Shown piece after piece: positions 1-8,918 of a DNA stretch of 64,000 bases. The translations under genes were made by a program, and so were the position numbers. Numbering within the stretch: position 1 is the stretch's first letter; the number at the start of each line of letters is the position of its first letter. Source of the DNA: Rhizobium sp. Q54. Lineage in GTDB: Bacteria > Pseudomonadota > Alphaproteobacteria > Micropepsales > Micropepsaceae. Where the stretch lies: contig CAMCWK010000010.1 of the NCBI GenBank assembly GCA_945882615.1, positions 1 through 64,000 on the forward strand. Reading direction: 5' to 3'. The notes under the pieces were generated by a model that saw only the letters and a list, made by a program, of their open reading frames with translations, was not told the origin of the DNA and made no database searches.

Positions 1-1
1 G

Positions 2-334
2 GACGAGCGGCGCAAGGATGCGTTCCTTGCCATCCGCGAAGCCACCATCAAGTCCACCCTGACCAAGACGGTGCAGGCCGTACCGCCCGGCACCTCGGAA
101 GGCGCCTTCCCGGCGCTGGAACGCAATATCGGGGACCTGCCCAGCAAGGAGTTTTTCCTGAAAGTCCTGGATCGTCCGCATTACGACAAGGCCATCGAGG
201 CTGCCGCACTCGATGGCAGGCGCTACGACACGGATGTGGCCGAGAAGCCCGAGCCGGCGCCTGCTGCGCCTGCCGCCGACAAGCAGGTGAAGAACGAAGC
301 GGTCCCCGCCCAGGTGGCCGACGCGCGCCAATAG
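2..334 (+). CDS. 3' end of a gene of unknown function (truncated by window edge)
   Basis: An open frame enters from the left edge and ends with TAG at 332-334, giving the last 110 residues of a longer protein. A GTG at 71 is in frame, but coding-like sequence continues upstream of it, so it is probably not the start. The visible part is mixed and hydrophilic (for example FFLKVLDRPHYDKA), followed by an Ala/Pro/Lys-rich tail of about 35 residues that looks like a disordered C-terminus. I do not recognise a family. A strong hairpin follows 14 bases after the stop, consistent with the true end of a transcript. Confidence 0.6.
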   Translation, partial: DERRKDAFLAIREATIKSTLTKTVQAVPPGTSEGAFPALERNIGDLPSKEFFLKVLDRPHYDKAIEAAALDGRRYDTDVAEKPEPAPAAPAADKQVKNEAVPAQVADARQ

Positions 335-348
335 TGTGTGAATGAACA

Positions 349-390
349 GCCGCCGGCCCGCGCGAAAGCCCGGGCCGGCGGCATTTTATT
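349..390. terminator. Bidirectional intrinsic terminator between convergent genes
   Basis: A perfect 12-bp GC-rich inverted repeat (349-360 with 371-382) has a 10-nt loop and is followed on the plus strand by ATTTTATTT. It sits between the plus-strand gene ending at 334 and the minus-strand gene ending at 386. The T-rich right side overlaps the last codons of the minus-strand gene. Confidence 0.8.
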
Positions 391-1687
391 TGCGGATCAG
401 GGCCAGCGCGTCTTTGCGCAGCTTGGCCACCACATTGTATTCCGGATCCACCACTTCGGCGATTTCGTACCGCATGGCGGTGCCCAGAAACGGCGCGATC
501 TCCTGCGGCGTCATCTGATAGGTCGCTGTCAACCAGCGGCTCATTTCCGTCGTGGCGGTTCGCATGGCGGCATCCAGCGTGACACCCGTCCCCATGATCA
601 TCACAAATTCCGTATTCTCGACCCGCGGGTGACCACCCGCCTGGCCAGAAATGACATCGACGGTGAACTGCACGTCCATCGAGGTTTCCAGGCCCTGTCC
701 GGGCAGTTCCCCGTCACCCTGCTGGGCATGGCCGTCGCCGACGAACAGCAGCGCGCCGGGTTGAAACACCGGCAGATAGACTGTCGCGCCTTCGCGTATC
801 TGCGATGAATCCAGATTGCCGCCATAGGGCCCCAGGCGGCCGCTGACGAACACTTCATCGCGCGGTGGTGCGACGCCCACCCCGCCCAGCATTGGGTCCA
901 GCTTGACCTTGTAATCGGCCAACTTGCCGGTGGGATTGATGATGGTGGCGATGCCCGCCGCGGCGTCGATCTTCCACTGGGTGAAGCCAGCTTCGTGCCT
1001 GGCCTGCTCGCGTATGGCGCTTGGCTCCAGCGCATTGCTGGACAGCAGATTGGCCTGATAGGCGGTGTCCCGGTTGGTGCGTATCCGATCCAGACGCACC
1101 ACCAGCGTGTCGCCCGGCATCGCGCCTTCGATATAGAAGGGCCCTGTCTGGGGATTGCCGCGCGGCGCCCGGGGTTTGCGGTCCTTGTCGAAGCCCCGGC
1201 TGTCGAGCGTGTGGGTTTTGACGCTGTCGCCGGGGAAAATCCGCAAGGCCGGCGGGATCGCGCCCGAGAAGAAAGTATAGAAATTCTGCGGGTTAAACGC
1301 GTGAACCGTGGCGGTCTTGGGCCGCGCCACGGGCCGCTGGCCTTCCAGCGTTACGGGAATTTCCTGCAAGGTGCCGCTGCCGCTGAGCCGGCTGCCCGAC
1401 CGGTGCAGGATGAACGCACCACAGGGCTTGCCGCCATCCTCACAGCTCAGGTGAAGCCCGTCATTTTCCAGGCGGCCTGAAAACATCGGCTTGCGGTTAT
1501 AGGCGGCAATATAGCGACCATCTCGCTGTTCGATGTTCAGGCGTCCATCGATCATCGGCAGGTAGAAATTCTTCTGTCCGAACTCCCGGACCGCGACCTC
1601 CCAGGTTCCGGAAAAGTCACTCTGTGCCCATACCGGCCCCGAACCGGACAGCAGCACAGCCAGCGACAGCGAAACAGGACGGATCAT
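386..1687 (-). CDS. Exported acetamidase/formamidase family protein
   Basis: 433 residues. Residues 1-21 form a Sec signal peptide (hydrophobic core, then VWAQ/S cleavage region). Residues about 22-120 are a separate N-terminal domain (DFSGTWEVAV...). The rest matches the acetamidase/formamidase family: FPGDSVKTHTLD, a PGDTLVVRLDRI segment, LGPYGGNLDSS, and GDGHAQQGDGEL, typical of FmdA/AmdA enzymes that hydrolyse short amides to ammonia and the acid. The family is usually cytosolic and lacks this N-terminal extension, so an envelope location is the odd point. The actual substrate cannot be read from the sequence. It is convergent with the gene on its 3' side and stands alone on its strand, 54 bases downstream of the next minus-strand gene. 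Confidence 0.85.
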   Translation of the reverse strand: MIRPVSLSLAVLLSGSGPVWAQSDFSGTWEVAVREFGQKNFYLPMIDGRLNIEQRDGRYIAAYNRKPMFSGRLENDGLHLSCEDGGKPCGAFILHRSGSRLSGSGTLQEIPVTLEGQRPVARPKTATVHAFNPQNFYTFFSGAIPPALRIFPGDSVKTHTLDSRGFDKDRKPRAPRGNPQTGPFYIEGAMPGDTLVVRLDRIRTNRDTAYQANLLSSNALEPSAIREQARHEAGFTQWKIDAAAGIATIINPTGKLADYKVKLDPMLGGVGVAPPRDEVFVSGRLGPYGGNLDSSQIREGATVYLPVFQPGALLFVGDGHAQQGDGELPGQGLETSMDVQFTVDVISGQAGGHPRVENTEFVMIMGTGVTLDAAMRTATTEMSRWLTATYQMTPQEIAPFLGTAMRYEIAEVVDPEYNVVAKLRKDALALIRK

Positions 1688-1741
1688 GATCTCAGCCCCC
1701 CAAGGCCTTTGCGTAAAAACCGCAGATGATAAAAGCGCCGG

Positions 1742-2866
1742 TTAAGGCACCAGCCCCTTGAAGGTGAATTTCTGCACCCGGCCGTCCCGCCCATCGCCCG
1801 TATAGATGTTGCCCTTGGAATCGGTCGTGATGATATGCAGCCCCAGGAACATGCCTGGCTGATTTCCGACATGGCCGAACCTGGCTTGCGGGATTTCCTG
1901 CAGGGTCTGCCGGTCCAGAACGCGGATGCGCTGCTGATGACCTTCACAAATGTAAAGGAACCGCTGCTCCTTGTCGCCGGACAGCGCCACGCTGTTGACG
2001 GTGCCGAAGCCCTTCATGGGAATTTCGCGGGCGACGAAGGCTTCTTTTAAAAATTTTCCTTCGAGGGTGAAGGCCTGGACGCGGTTGTTGTTGCGGTCGG
2101 CGACATAGACGATGCCGTCGTGGGAGATGGTCAGGCCGTGCACCAGGTTGAACTGCTGCGGCACCGGATCATAGGTCCGTTCCTTGGTGGCGGTGTCGTC
2201 CGGCGCCTTGCCATAGGCGCCCCACATCCGCTTGAACTTGCCGGTATCGGCATCGAACACGATCACCCGCCGGTTGCCATAGCCGTCGGAAATGAACACT
2301 TCATTGGTTCTGGCCCAATAGACCGGCTGTGAGGGGTGATTGAGGTTCTGGGTATCCAGGCTGCCTTTGCTCTGGCCGGACTTTCCCACCTGCAGCAGGA
2401 ATTTGCCGTCCCTGGTGAACTTCAGGCACTGATTGTCGTCCAGCTTGGCCTTGGCGTCACGGCCATTGCCGCAGATCCAGACATTGTCTTTGGAATCGAC
2501 AGCGATCCCGTGTTCCGAAACCGGCCATTCGAAGCTGGCGCGCTCGGCATCGCTCATCATGAAGGGCCCGCCCCAGCCGCGCAGGAATTTTCCGCTTGGG
2601 TCAATCGCCACCACCGACGGGGCCGGCACGCCGGACGCTTCCTGCGGCGGTTCATCAAGCTGCGGCACCACCCGGCGGGGACGCGAGATCACCCAGATAT
2701 TGTCCTGGGCATCCACCGTCAGGCCGGCGACCTGTCCGAAGAAGTAGCCATGCGGCAATTGCTTGGGCCAGTCGGGATCGACTTCAAATTTTGGATAGGT
2801 CTGTGCCTGCGCGCTCAGCGCCGTCGCTATGAGGACCAGGAATGCCGCCCAACAGCCTGTTTTCAT
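1742..2866 (-). CDS. Exported NHL-type beta-propeller protein (paralogue 1)
   Basis: 374 residues from the ATG at 2866, chosen because AGGAG lies just upstream and the protein then opens with a clean signal peptide (core AAFLVLIATALSAQAQ). An in-frame ATG at 3031 would add 55 residues unlike any leader. The mature part is built of repeated blades with motifs such as GLTVDAQDNIWV, GIAVDSKDNVWICGNGRD, VFISDGYGNRRVIVFDADTG and GIVYVADRNNNRVQAF, typical of NHL/6-bladed propellers such as the peptidyl-alpha-hydroxyglycine amidating-lyase fold. The ligand is unknown. It is closely related to the divergently transcribed neighbour at 3015-4151, so the pair probably arose by inverted duplication. Confidence 0.85.
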   Translation of the reverse strand: MKTGCWAAFLVLIATALSAQAQTYPKFEVDPDWPKQLPHGYFFGQVAGLTVDAQDNIWVISRPRRVVPQLDEPPQEASGVPAPSVVAIDPSGKFLRGWGGPFMMSDAERASFEWPVSEHGIAVDSKDNVWICGNGRDAKAKLDDNQCLKFTRDGKFLLQVGKSGQSKGSLDTQNLNHPSQPVYWARTNEVFISDGYGNRRVIVFDADTGKFKRMWGAYGKAPDDTATKERTYDPVPQQFNLVHGLTISHDGIVYVADRNNNRVQAFTLEGKFLKEAFVAREIPMKGFGTVNSVALSGDKEQRFLYICEGHQQRIRVLDRQTLQEIPQARFGHVGNQPGMFLGLHIITTDSKGNIYTGDGRDGRVQKFTFKGLVP

Positions 2867-3014
2867 GGTTTTTCTCCTGTTCGAGGCAATAACGCTAGGA
2901 TGCCATAGGCAAAGACAGGGATAAATCCTGCGCTGCAGCAACGGGCCGAAAACTGGAACGGGCCAGGCAACTGGGGCATACTGGGGACAATAAGAACAAG
3001 AAGGGGAGGCCGGG

Positions 3015-4151
3015 ATGGCTCGACGTTTCACCCTGTTCGCGCTGGCGCTGGCGGTGCTGCCGGGACCCGCGCTGGCGCAAAGCTATCCGGTCTTCGAAGT
3101 CGACTTCCGTTGGCCCAAGCAACTACCGCATGGCTATGTCTTTGGTCCCAGCGGCGGGGTCACAGTCGATGCCAAGGGGCATATCTGGACCTATTCACGC
3201 CCGACCCAGCTTCGCATCGCCATCAACGATCCACCGGAGGAGGAATCCGGCGTGCCGGCGCCTTCGGTGATCGAGCTGACACCCGACGGGACGTTCGTCC
3301 GGGGCTGGGGCGGCAAGGTCGCCATGAGCAAGGCGGAGCTCGCCAAGTTCGACTGGCCGATCCAGGAGCATGGTATCGCGCTGGACGGCAAGGACCGCGT
3401 CTGGGTATGCGGCAACGGCCGCGATCCCCAAGGTGAGAAAGAAAAGCGCAGCAAGGAAGACAATCAGTGCCTGGTGTTCACCAGGGACGGAAAATTCGTG
3501 ATGCAGATCGGCAAGGCGGGGCAGAACAAGGGCAGCCTGGACAGGGAAAATCTCGGCCGGCCGTCCCAGCCGGTCTATTGGGCCAAGGCCAATGAGATGT
3601 TCATTTCCGACGGCTATGGCAACCGGCGGGTGGTGGTGCTGGACGCCGACACCGGCAAGTTCAAGCGGATGTGGGGCGCCTATGGCAAGCCGCCGGATGA
3701 CAGCTACCCCAGGGACAGGGTGTATAAACCGGTGCAGCAGCAGTTCAACCTGCTGCATGGCATGGGAATTTCACAGGACGGCATCGTCTATGTCGCCGAC
3801 CGCAATGCCAACCGCGTCCAGTCCTTCACGGTTGAGGGCAAATTCCTGAACGAAGCCGTGATTGGCCCGGGATCGCCCATGACGGGCAATGGCTCGGCCT
3901 TTGCCGTGGCTTTCTCCGGCGACAAGGAACAGCGGTTTCTGTATGTCGCCGACGGCCACAATCAGAAAGTGCGGGTCCTGGACCGCAAGACGTTGCGGGA
4001 GATTCCCGGTTCGGCATTCGGCCGTATCGGTCTGGGCAATGGGCAGATCGCCAATATTCACATGATCGCCAATGACGCCCAGGGCAATCTCTATATCGGC
4101 GATGGCGGTGGGCGCTTCCAGAAGTTCGTCTTCAAAGGCCTTTCGAAATAG
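3015..4151 (+). CDS. Exported NHL-type beta-propeller protein (paralogue 2)
   Basis: 378 residues, with GGGGAGG upstream of the ATG at 3015. The signal peptide ends near PALAQS (residues 1-22). The mature protein repeats the neighbour's architecture almost blade by blade: WPKQLPHGY, GGVTVDAKGHIW, MFISDGYGNRRVVVLDADTG, FKRMWGAYGKPPDD, GIVYVADRNANRVQSF. A charged insert (GEKEKRSKED) follows the CGNGRD motif and is absent from paralogue 1. It probably functions in the periplasm as a propeller lyase or binding protein. No catalytic assignment is safe. It is followed after 39 bases by the creatininase-like gene, so the two are likely co-transcribed. Confidence 0.85.
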   Translation: MARRFTLFALALAVLPGPALAQSYPVFEVDFRWPKQLPHGYVFGPSGGVTVDAKGHIWTYSRPTQLRIAINDPPEEESGVPAPSVIELTPDGTFVRGWGGKVAMSKAELAKFDWPIQEHGIALDGKDRVWVCGNGRDPQGEKEKRSKEDNQCLVFTRDGKFVMQIGKAGQNKGSLDRENLGRPSQPVYWAKANEMFISDGYGNRRVVVLDADTGKFKRMWGAYGKPPDDSYPRDRVYKPVQQQFNLLHGMGISQDGIVYVADRNANRVQSFTVEGKFLNEAVIGPGSPMTGNGSAFAVAFSGDKEQRFLYVADGHNQKVRVLDRKTLREIPGSAFGRIGLGNGQIANIHMIANDAQGNLYIGDGGGRFQKFVFKGLSK

Positions 4152-4190
4152 GGCCGCGAAGCGCCGTTGATAGTCTGACAGGAGATTTTT

Positions 4191-4991
4191 ATGGTTCGAT
4201 ACATGTATCTGGCCGCAGCCCTTTGCCTGGCCGGCCCGGTGGTGGCGCAGGCGCCTGATACGGTCTTCCTGGAACAGCTCACCTGGGACGAGGCCCGTGA
4301 CGCCATCGCCGCGGGGAAAACCACCATCATCATCCCCACCGGCGGCACCGAACAGAACGGCCCGCACATGGCGCTGGGAAAGCACAATGCGCGCGTCACC
4401 GCCAACGCCAATACCATCGCGCGCCGGCTGGGCAACGCACTCGTCGCGCCGACCATGGCTTATGTGCCAGAAGGTGGTCTGGAGCCGCCGATGGGCCATA
4501 TGCGGTTCACCGGCACGATCACTTTGCCTGACCCGGTCTATCGCCAGGTGCTGGAATATGCGGCGCGCAGCCTCAAACTGCATGGGTTCAAGGACATCGT
4601 GTTTCTGGGGGATAGTGGCGGCAATCAGCCTGGCCAGACCGCCGTCGCCGCGACGCTGAACGCGGAATGGGCGGGTGCCGATGTCCGGGTGCATACCTTC
4701 TTCAATTATTATCGCGGCGATCCGGTGGGCGATGCCGCCCTGATGACGCAGCATGGCATAACCAAGGCCGAGATCGGCGATCATGCCGATGTACGCGACA
4801 CCTCGTTGCTGTTGGCCACCGCCCCGGGCCTGGTGCGCATGAACAAACTGCAGCCCGGCGACGGCAAGAATGGGGTGGTGGGCGATCCGCGCCGCGCCTC
4901 GGCGGATATCGGCCGCGCCCTGATCGAAAAGACCGTGGTGCGAACGGTACAGGAAATCCGCGCATCCATCGCCGATTCCCGCAAGAAATGA
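4191..4991 (+). CDS. Exported creatininase-family protein with altered metal site
   Basis: 266 residues, with AGGAG six bases before the ATG. The signal peptide covers residues 1-20 (ending VVAQ). The creatininase/amidohydrolase fold is recognisable from IIIPTGGTEQNGPHMALG, the GHMRFTGTITLP segment, LGDSGGNQ and GDHADVRDTS. Usual family members read EQHGPH, a following Asp, GHGGN and HAGExETS. Here the His of EQH is Asn56, the Asp position is His65, and the His of GHGGN is replaced within GDSGGN. The metal ligands are therefore reshuffled and creatinine hydrolysis should not be assumed. It lies downstream of propeller paralogue 2 on the same strand and is closed by a terminator. Confidence 0.8.
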   Translation: MVRYMYLAAALCLAGPVVAQAPDTVFLEQLTWDEARDAIAAGKTTIIIPTGGTEQNGPHMALGKHNARVTANANTIARRLGNALVAPTMAYVPEGGLEPPMGHMRFTGTITLPDPVYRQVLEYAARSLKLHGFKDIVFLGDSGGNQPGQTAVAATLNAEWAGADVRVHTFFNYYRGDPVGDAALMTQHGITKAEIGDHADVRDTSLLLATAPGLVRMNKLQPGDGKNGVVGDPRRASADIGRALIEKTVVRTVQEIRASIADSRKK

Positions 4992-5007
4992 CCCGCCAGA
5001 AATGAAG

Positions 5008-5041
5008 AGACCGGCACCGCGGGAACGGCGCCGGTCTTTTC
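5008..5041. terminator. Intrinsic terminator between convergent genes
   Basis: A 12-bp stem with one mismatch (5008-5019 with 5026-5037) and a short loop is followed by TTTT. It lies between the end of the creatininase-like gene (4991) and the end of the methyltransferase-like gene on the other strand (5061). Confidence 0.75.
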
Positions 5042-5060
5042 TATGGATAAATGCGCCCGC

Positions 5061-5879
5061 TTAGCCGCGGGTCGCCTGCCACTTGCCGCCGCCTTCGATC
5101 GTGCCGTCGATACGGTTGCCGTTGACGCGGCCACGATAGACGCTGTTGCCGACGGTGAAGGAAATCTCATCGCCGCGCATCTTTCCGTTGGCGATGGGGG
5201 TGGCGCCGCTTGACGATTTCAGCGAGCCGGACAGCATCTGATAGGTCTGCGACAGCGTCAGCTCGCCATTGGCCATTTTCCAAGTGCCGCCCACCTTGGC
5301 GGGGATGATCCAGAGCATGGCGCGGCAATAGCTGGTGCATTCGGTGGTGGCCGAGACTTCCTGGTCAGGATTCCAGTCGCCCATGTCGAAGGAATTCGAC
5401 ACCACCCGGGTACCGGGCTTCATGTTGAGCAGCTGGGGCCGCAGACGGACATTGAGGTCCGGCAGCAGGAACAGGGTGATGACCGTCGCCTTGCTGAAAT
5501 CGGTCTTGAAAATGTCGCCCTGCACGAAGGTGGCCTTGTCCGAAACGCCTGCCGCGGCCGCGTTCTTGCGGGACAGCGCGACCATGTCGGGATTGAACTC
5601 GACGCCCTGGGCCCTCACGCCGCGCTTGGCGGCGGTGATGACGGTGCGGCCGTCACCCGAACCCAGATCCATGACAAAATCCTTGGGCGTGACCTTCGCC
5701 ATGTCGAGCATGCGGTCCACCAGGGCCTGTGCGGTGGGCACCCAGACAACGTCCTTGCCCTGCTGGCCATATTCCGGTTCGAACGGTTTCTTGGCGTCCT
5801 GCGCGTGTCCCGGGCTGAACGTCATCATGACTGCGACGCACGAGGCAGTCAGCAGCCGCGAAAGGGTTTGAGATGTCAT
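5061..5879 (-). CDS. Exported class I SAM-methyltransferase-like protein
   Basis: 272 residues from the ATG at 5879, which has AGGAGG upstream; an in-frame ATG at 5924 lacks one. Residues 1-27 look like a Sec signal peptide (LLTASCVAVMMTF...GHAQD). Residues about 50-190 hold a Rossmann methyltransferase core: motif I VMDLGSGDG (69-77), GVEFNPDMV with the acidic ribose-binding position, and VQGDIF. Residues about 195-272 form a small separate C-terminal domain (GTWKMANGELTLSQTY, then GRVNGNRIDGTIEGGG). S-adenosylmethionine is not expected outside the cytoplasm, so either the leader is a membrane anchor or the protein has another role. It is followed by a terminator. The permease upstream ends 48 bases before it on the same strand. 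Confidence 0.8.
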   Translation of the reverse strand: MTSQTLSRLLTASCVAVMMTFSPGHAQDAKKPFEPEYGQQGKDVVWVPTAQALVDRMLDMAKVTPKDFVMDLGSGDGRTVITAAKRGVRAQGVEFNPDMVALSRKNAAAAGVSDKATFVQGDIFKTDFSKATVITLFLLPDLNVRLRPQLLNMKPGTRVVSNSFDMGDWNPDQEVSATTECTSYCRAMLWIIPAKVGGTWKMANGELTLSQTYQMLSGSLKSSSGATPIANGKMRGDEISFTVGNSVYRGRVNGNRIDGTIEGGGKWQATRG

Positions 5880-5927
5880 AAGTCCTCCTGATGGGTTGTC
5901 GGAAAATGGCATGAAGATTTGCAATGG

Positions 5928-7280
5928 CTATTCCGCCGGACCCTCGACCGGCCTGGCGCCCCGGCCCAGCAGCAGCAGAGGCGTTCCCGCCACCAGCACG
6001 CCCACGCCGAACAGCGCGCCGATGCCGGTATAAGCCAGGCTGGAATAGAGCATGTAGATGCAGGTGGCGATGAAGATGATGGGCGTGAGCGGATAGAGCG
6101 GCACGGAATAGGCCAATATCCGGCCCGGATCGCGGCGGCGGAAGATAAAGAGCGAAACGGCGACCAGGATCATGAACAGCCAGAAGACCGGCGAGGTATA
6201 TTCCACCATGGTCTTGAAGCCGTCGCGCGCGAAGGCGCCCAGCCCCACAAGTCCCAGCGCGATCGCACCTTGCAGCGCAAAGGCGTTGGCCGGATTTTCG
6301 CCGCGCGCGCTCCAGATCCCGAACAGCTTCAGACCGGGCAGGTCGCGGCCCAGCGCATAATAAACCCGCGCCCCGGTAAAGATGGTGGCGTTCAGCGTGC
6401 TGATCGCCGCGCCGCAGACGAACAGCGCGATCAGGGTCGCACCGGACGGACCGAACGCCGCGCGCATGACGTCGGCGGCGATGGTGCTGGATTTCTGCAA
6501 GCCATCAAAGCCCAGCACATGCAGGTAAGCCCAGGCGACCAGGAAATAGAGCAGGGTGACGCCGACGATGCTCAGCACCAGGACCCGCACGATGTTGCGC
6601 TTGCCGTCACGCAGTTCGGCCGAGATATAAGCGGCCTCGTTCCAGCCGCCATAGGTCAACAGCACAAACACCATGGCTAGGCCCAGAAGCCCGGTACTGC
6701 CCCCGCCCGCGGGCGACGGCGTCGGTTCGGGCGCCGTGCCCGACAGCGTGACCACAAGGCCCGCCGCGATCAGCGCCAGCAGGGCGACAATGTCCATGCT
6801 GGTGAAGATCTTCTGCGCCAGCTTGCCCTGCGCCGTGCCGGCCATGTTGATGCCGGTAAAGACCATAATGATGATGGCGGCGTGGATCGCGGTGCCGAAC
6901 GTGCCCAATGGCACGATTGCCTGGGCGTAATCGCCATAGACAAAAGCCACCAGGGCGATGGCGCCGGTCTGGATCACCGTGCAGCGCGCCCAGGCGAACA
7001 TCAGTGCGGTTCCCCGTCCATAGGCGCGGGACAGGAAGTGATACTCCCCGCCCGCATGCGGGAAGGCGGTGGCGATTTCCGCATAGCAAAGCGCGCCGAC
7101 CAGGGTGAGGGCGCCTCCGACCAGCCAAATGGCCAAATAGTTGAAGCTGTTGCCGGCGAACTGGGCCACCAGCGCGGGGGTGGCGAAAACGCCTATGCCC
7201 ACCACCATCCCGACCACGATCACCAGGCCATCGGCGAGCGACAATGTCTCGCGCGGCGCGGCGGAGTCCTTACGCAACAT
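5928..7280 (-). CDS. APC-family amino acid permease
   Basis: 450 residues, with GGGGGAGG six bases before the ATG. About 12 hydrophobic membrane segments run through the whole length. The N-terminal GLVIVVGMVVGIGVFATPALVAQ segment is the helix-1 substrate-binding signature of the amino acid-polyamine-organocation superfamily, and YAEIATAFPHAGGEYHFLSR is the helix-3 region. It imports or exchanges an amino acid or amine; the specificity is not readable. A second APC permease lies directly upstream on the same strand, 161 bases away, so the two may share a function or a promoter region. Confidence 0.85.
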   Translation of the reverse strand: MLRKDSAAPRETLSLADGLVIVVGMVVGIGVFATPALVAQFAGNSFNYLAIWLVGGALTLVGALCYAEIATAFPHAGGEYHFLSRAYGRGTALMFAWARCTVIQTGAIALVAFVYGDYAQAIVPLGTFGTAIHAAIIIMVFTGINMAGTAQGKLAQKIFTSMDIVALLALIAAGLVVTLSGTAPEPTPSPAGGGSTGLLGLAMVFVLLTYGGWNEAAYISAELRDGKRNIVRVLVLSIVGVTLLYFLVAWAYLHVLGFDGLQKSSTIAADVMRAAFGPSGATLIALFVCGAAISTLNATIFTGARVYYALGRDLPGLKLFGIWSARGENPANAFALQGAIALGLVGLGAFARDGFKTMVEYTSPVFWLFMILVAVSLFIFRRRDPGRILAYSVPLYPLTPIIFIATCIYMLYSSLAYTGIGALFGVGVLVAGTPLLLLGRGARPVEGPAE

Positions 7281-7441
7281 GGCGATCCTCCCCCAGACCC
7301 CTACTCGTTAAACACGGCGGACAAGCCGGTGCGGTCGAGCCTATGTGTATCTGGAAAATATGACGTGAATCCGTGAATTGTGCAGGGGATATAGGGGTCT
7401 GTCAAAGCACCCGGCGGGCTGGGAATGCGCCGGACAGCCTG

Positions 7442-8791
7442 TCAGTCGGGCACCTTGGGGACCACGTAACGGCCCCTCCGGCCCAGGAAATAGGTGGTCA
7501 GGATCAGGGCGATCAGCCCGCCAGCAATCGCTGGCGGTCGCCAATCACTTTGCAGAACCTGTCCCAGGATCATGACCAGACAAAGGCCGCCGCCCAGTAC
7601 CGGCACCAGCAGAGGCGCGTTGAAGCGGCCCGGGATATTGCCCTCGCGGCGCTTCAAAATGATCAGCGCGCCATTGACGACGACGAACACCAGCAGCAGC
7701 AGCAGCACCGTTGCCCCCGCCAGTTGGGCGATGTCGCCCGCGAACTGCAGGGCGGCGATGATGACAAAAAGAACGCCGACCGCGACATGGGGCGTACGGC
7801 GCTTCTTGTGGACCTTGCCCAGCGCCGCGGGAAGAAGGCCCTGCCGTGCCAGGCCGTACAACATGCGCGAGCCCATGATGGTATTGACCAGCGCGGTGTT
7901 GGCCACCGCGGCAATGGTGATGAAGGTAAAACCGACGGCCGGGAACCAGGGGGCCGCGCGCTCGATCACCGAGCGCAAGGGGCCTGGCGCGGTCGACAGC
8001 TCCTGCCAGGGGACGATGGAAACCGCGGTGATGGAAACCGCTATATATATAAGTGACACGATCAGCATGGCGCCGATCATGGCGATCGGCATGTTGCGCT
8101 CCGGTTCCTTGACCTCCTCGGCGAAGTTCAGCATGTCCTCGAAGCCAAGGAACGAAAAGAATGTCAGGATCGCGCCCTGCAAAAGCAAGGCCGCGGTCAG
8201 AAGGCCTTCGGGATTGGCGGGGCTGGCCGCCACTTCCATCAGGTCGTTCTGACCCCAGAACCGCATTCCGACCGCGACGACCAAAACCAGGCCGGAGATT
8301 TCAATCAGGGTACAGGCGGTGTTCGCCCAGATGGATTCGCTGATGCCGCGATAGACGATGCCCGCCACGATCATCAGAAAGCCGATCGCCAGCAGCACGA
8401 TCTCCACCGGCGCGCCGGCAACGGTGACGCCGGTGTTGAGGCCGATCAGGGCGTTGAGATTGGCCGCCACGACCTTGGACTGGGTGGCGGCCGAGGCGAT
8501 CCCCGAAGCCACCACGGTCAGGCCCACCAGATAGCTCAGCCAGGAGGCGCGAAAGGCACGTTCGGTGACATAGGCGGCGCCAGCGGCGCGCGGGTACCTG
8601 GAGGCGATGGAAGCATAGCTGAGACCCGTCAGCAGGGCGGCCGTCATGGCCAGCAGGAACGCCATCCAGATGGCGTTTCCCATGATGCCGGCGCCCTTGC
8701 CGACAAGTCCGTAGATGCCCGCGCCCAGCATCGAGCCGACGCCGTACAGCATCAGCTGACCGGGTCCGATGGTACGCTTGAGCTCCGCCAT
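7442..8791 (-). CDS. APC-family amino acid permease
   Basis: 449 residues, with GGGGGA upstream of the ATG at 8791. About 12 membrane segments are present. The first, GQLMLYGVGSMLGAGIYGL, carries the APC glycine-rich signature, and SYASIASRYPRAAGAAYV marks helix 3. Only loosely similar to the neighbouring permease at 5928-7280, it resembles the cationic-amino-acid-transporter/YfnA branch more. It is divergent from the amidohydrolase gene at 8983, with 191 bases between the starts. Substrate unknown. Confidence 0.85.
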   Translation of the reverse strand: MAELKRTIGPGQLMLYGVGSMLGAGIYGLVGKGAGIMGNAIWMAFLLAMTAALLTGLSYASIASRYPRAAGAAYVTERAFRASWLSYLVGLTVVASGIASAATQSKVVAANLNALIGLNTGVTVAGAPVEIVLLAIGFLMIVAGIVYRGISESIWANTACTLIEISGLVLVVAVGMRFWGQNDLMEVAASPANPEGLLTAALLLQGAILTFFSFLGFEDMLNFAEEVKEPERNMPIAMIGAMLIVSLIYIAVSITAVSIVPWQELSTAPGPLRSVIERAAPWFPAVGFTFITIAAVANTALVNTIMGSRMLYGLARQGLLPAALGKVHKKRRTPHVAVGVLFVIIAALQFAGDIAQLAGATVLLLLLVFVVVNGALIILKRREGNIPGRFNAPLLVPVLGGGLCLVMILGQVLQSDWRPPAIAGGLIALILTTYFLGRRGRYVVPKVPD

Positions 8792-8918
8792 ATCCGTCCC
8801 CCGCCATCAAACCGATCCGGCCAGTATGAAGCAGACCCGGCAATTATGGTCGAAATAATGCAGCCGCCGGAGCCCCTTTTGCGCCGACGGCGATTGTTGC
8901 TAGGCTCACCCCAATTGG

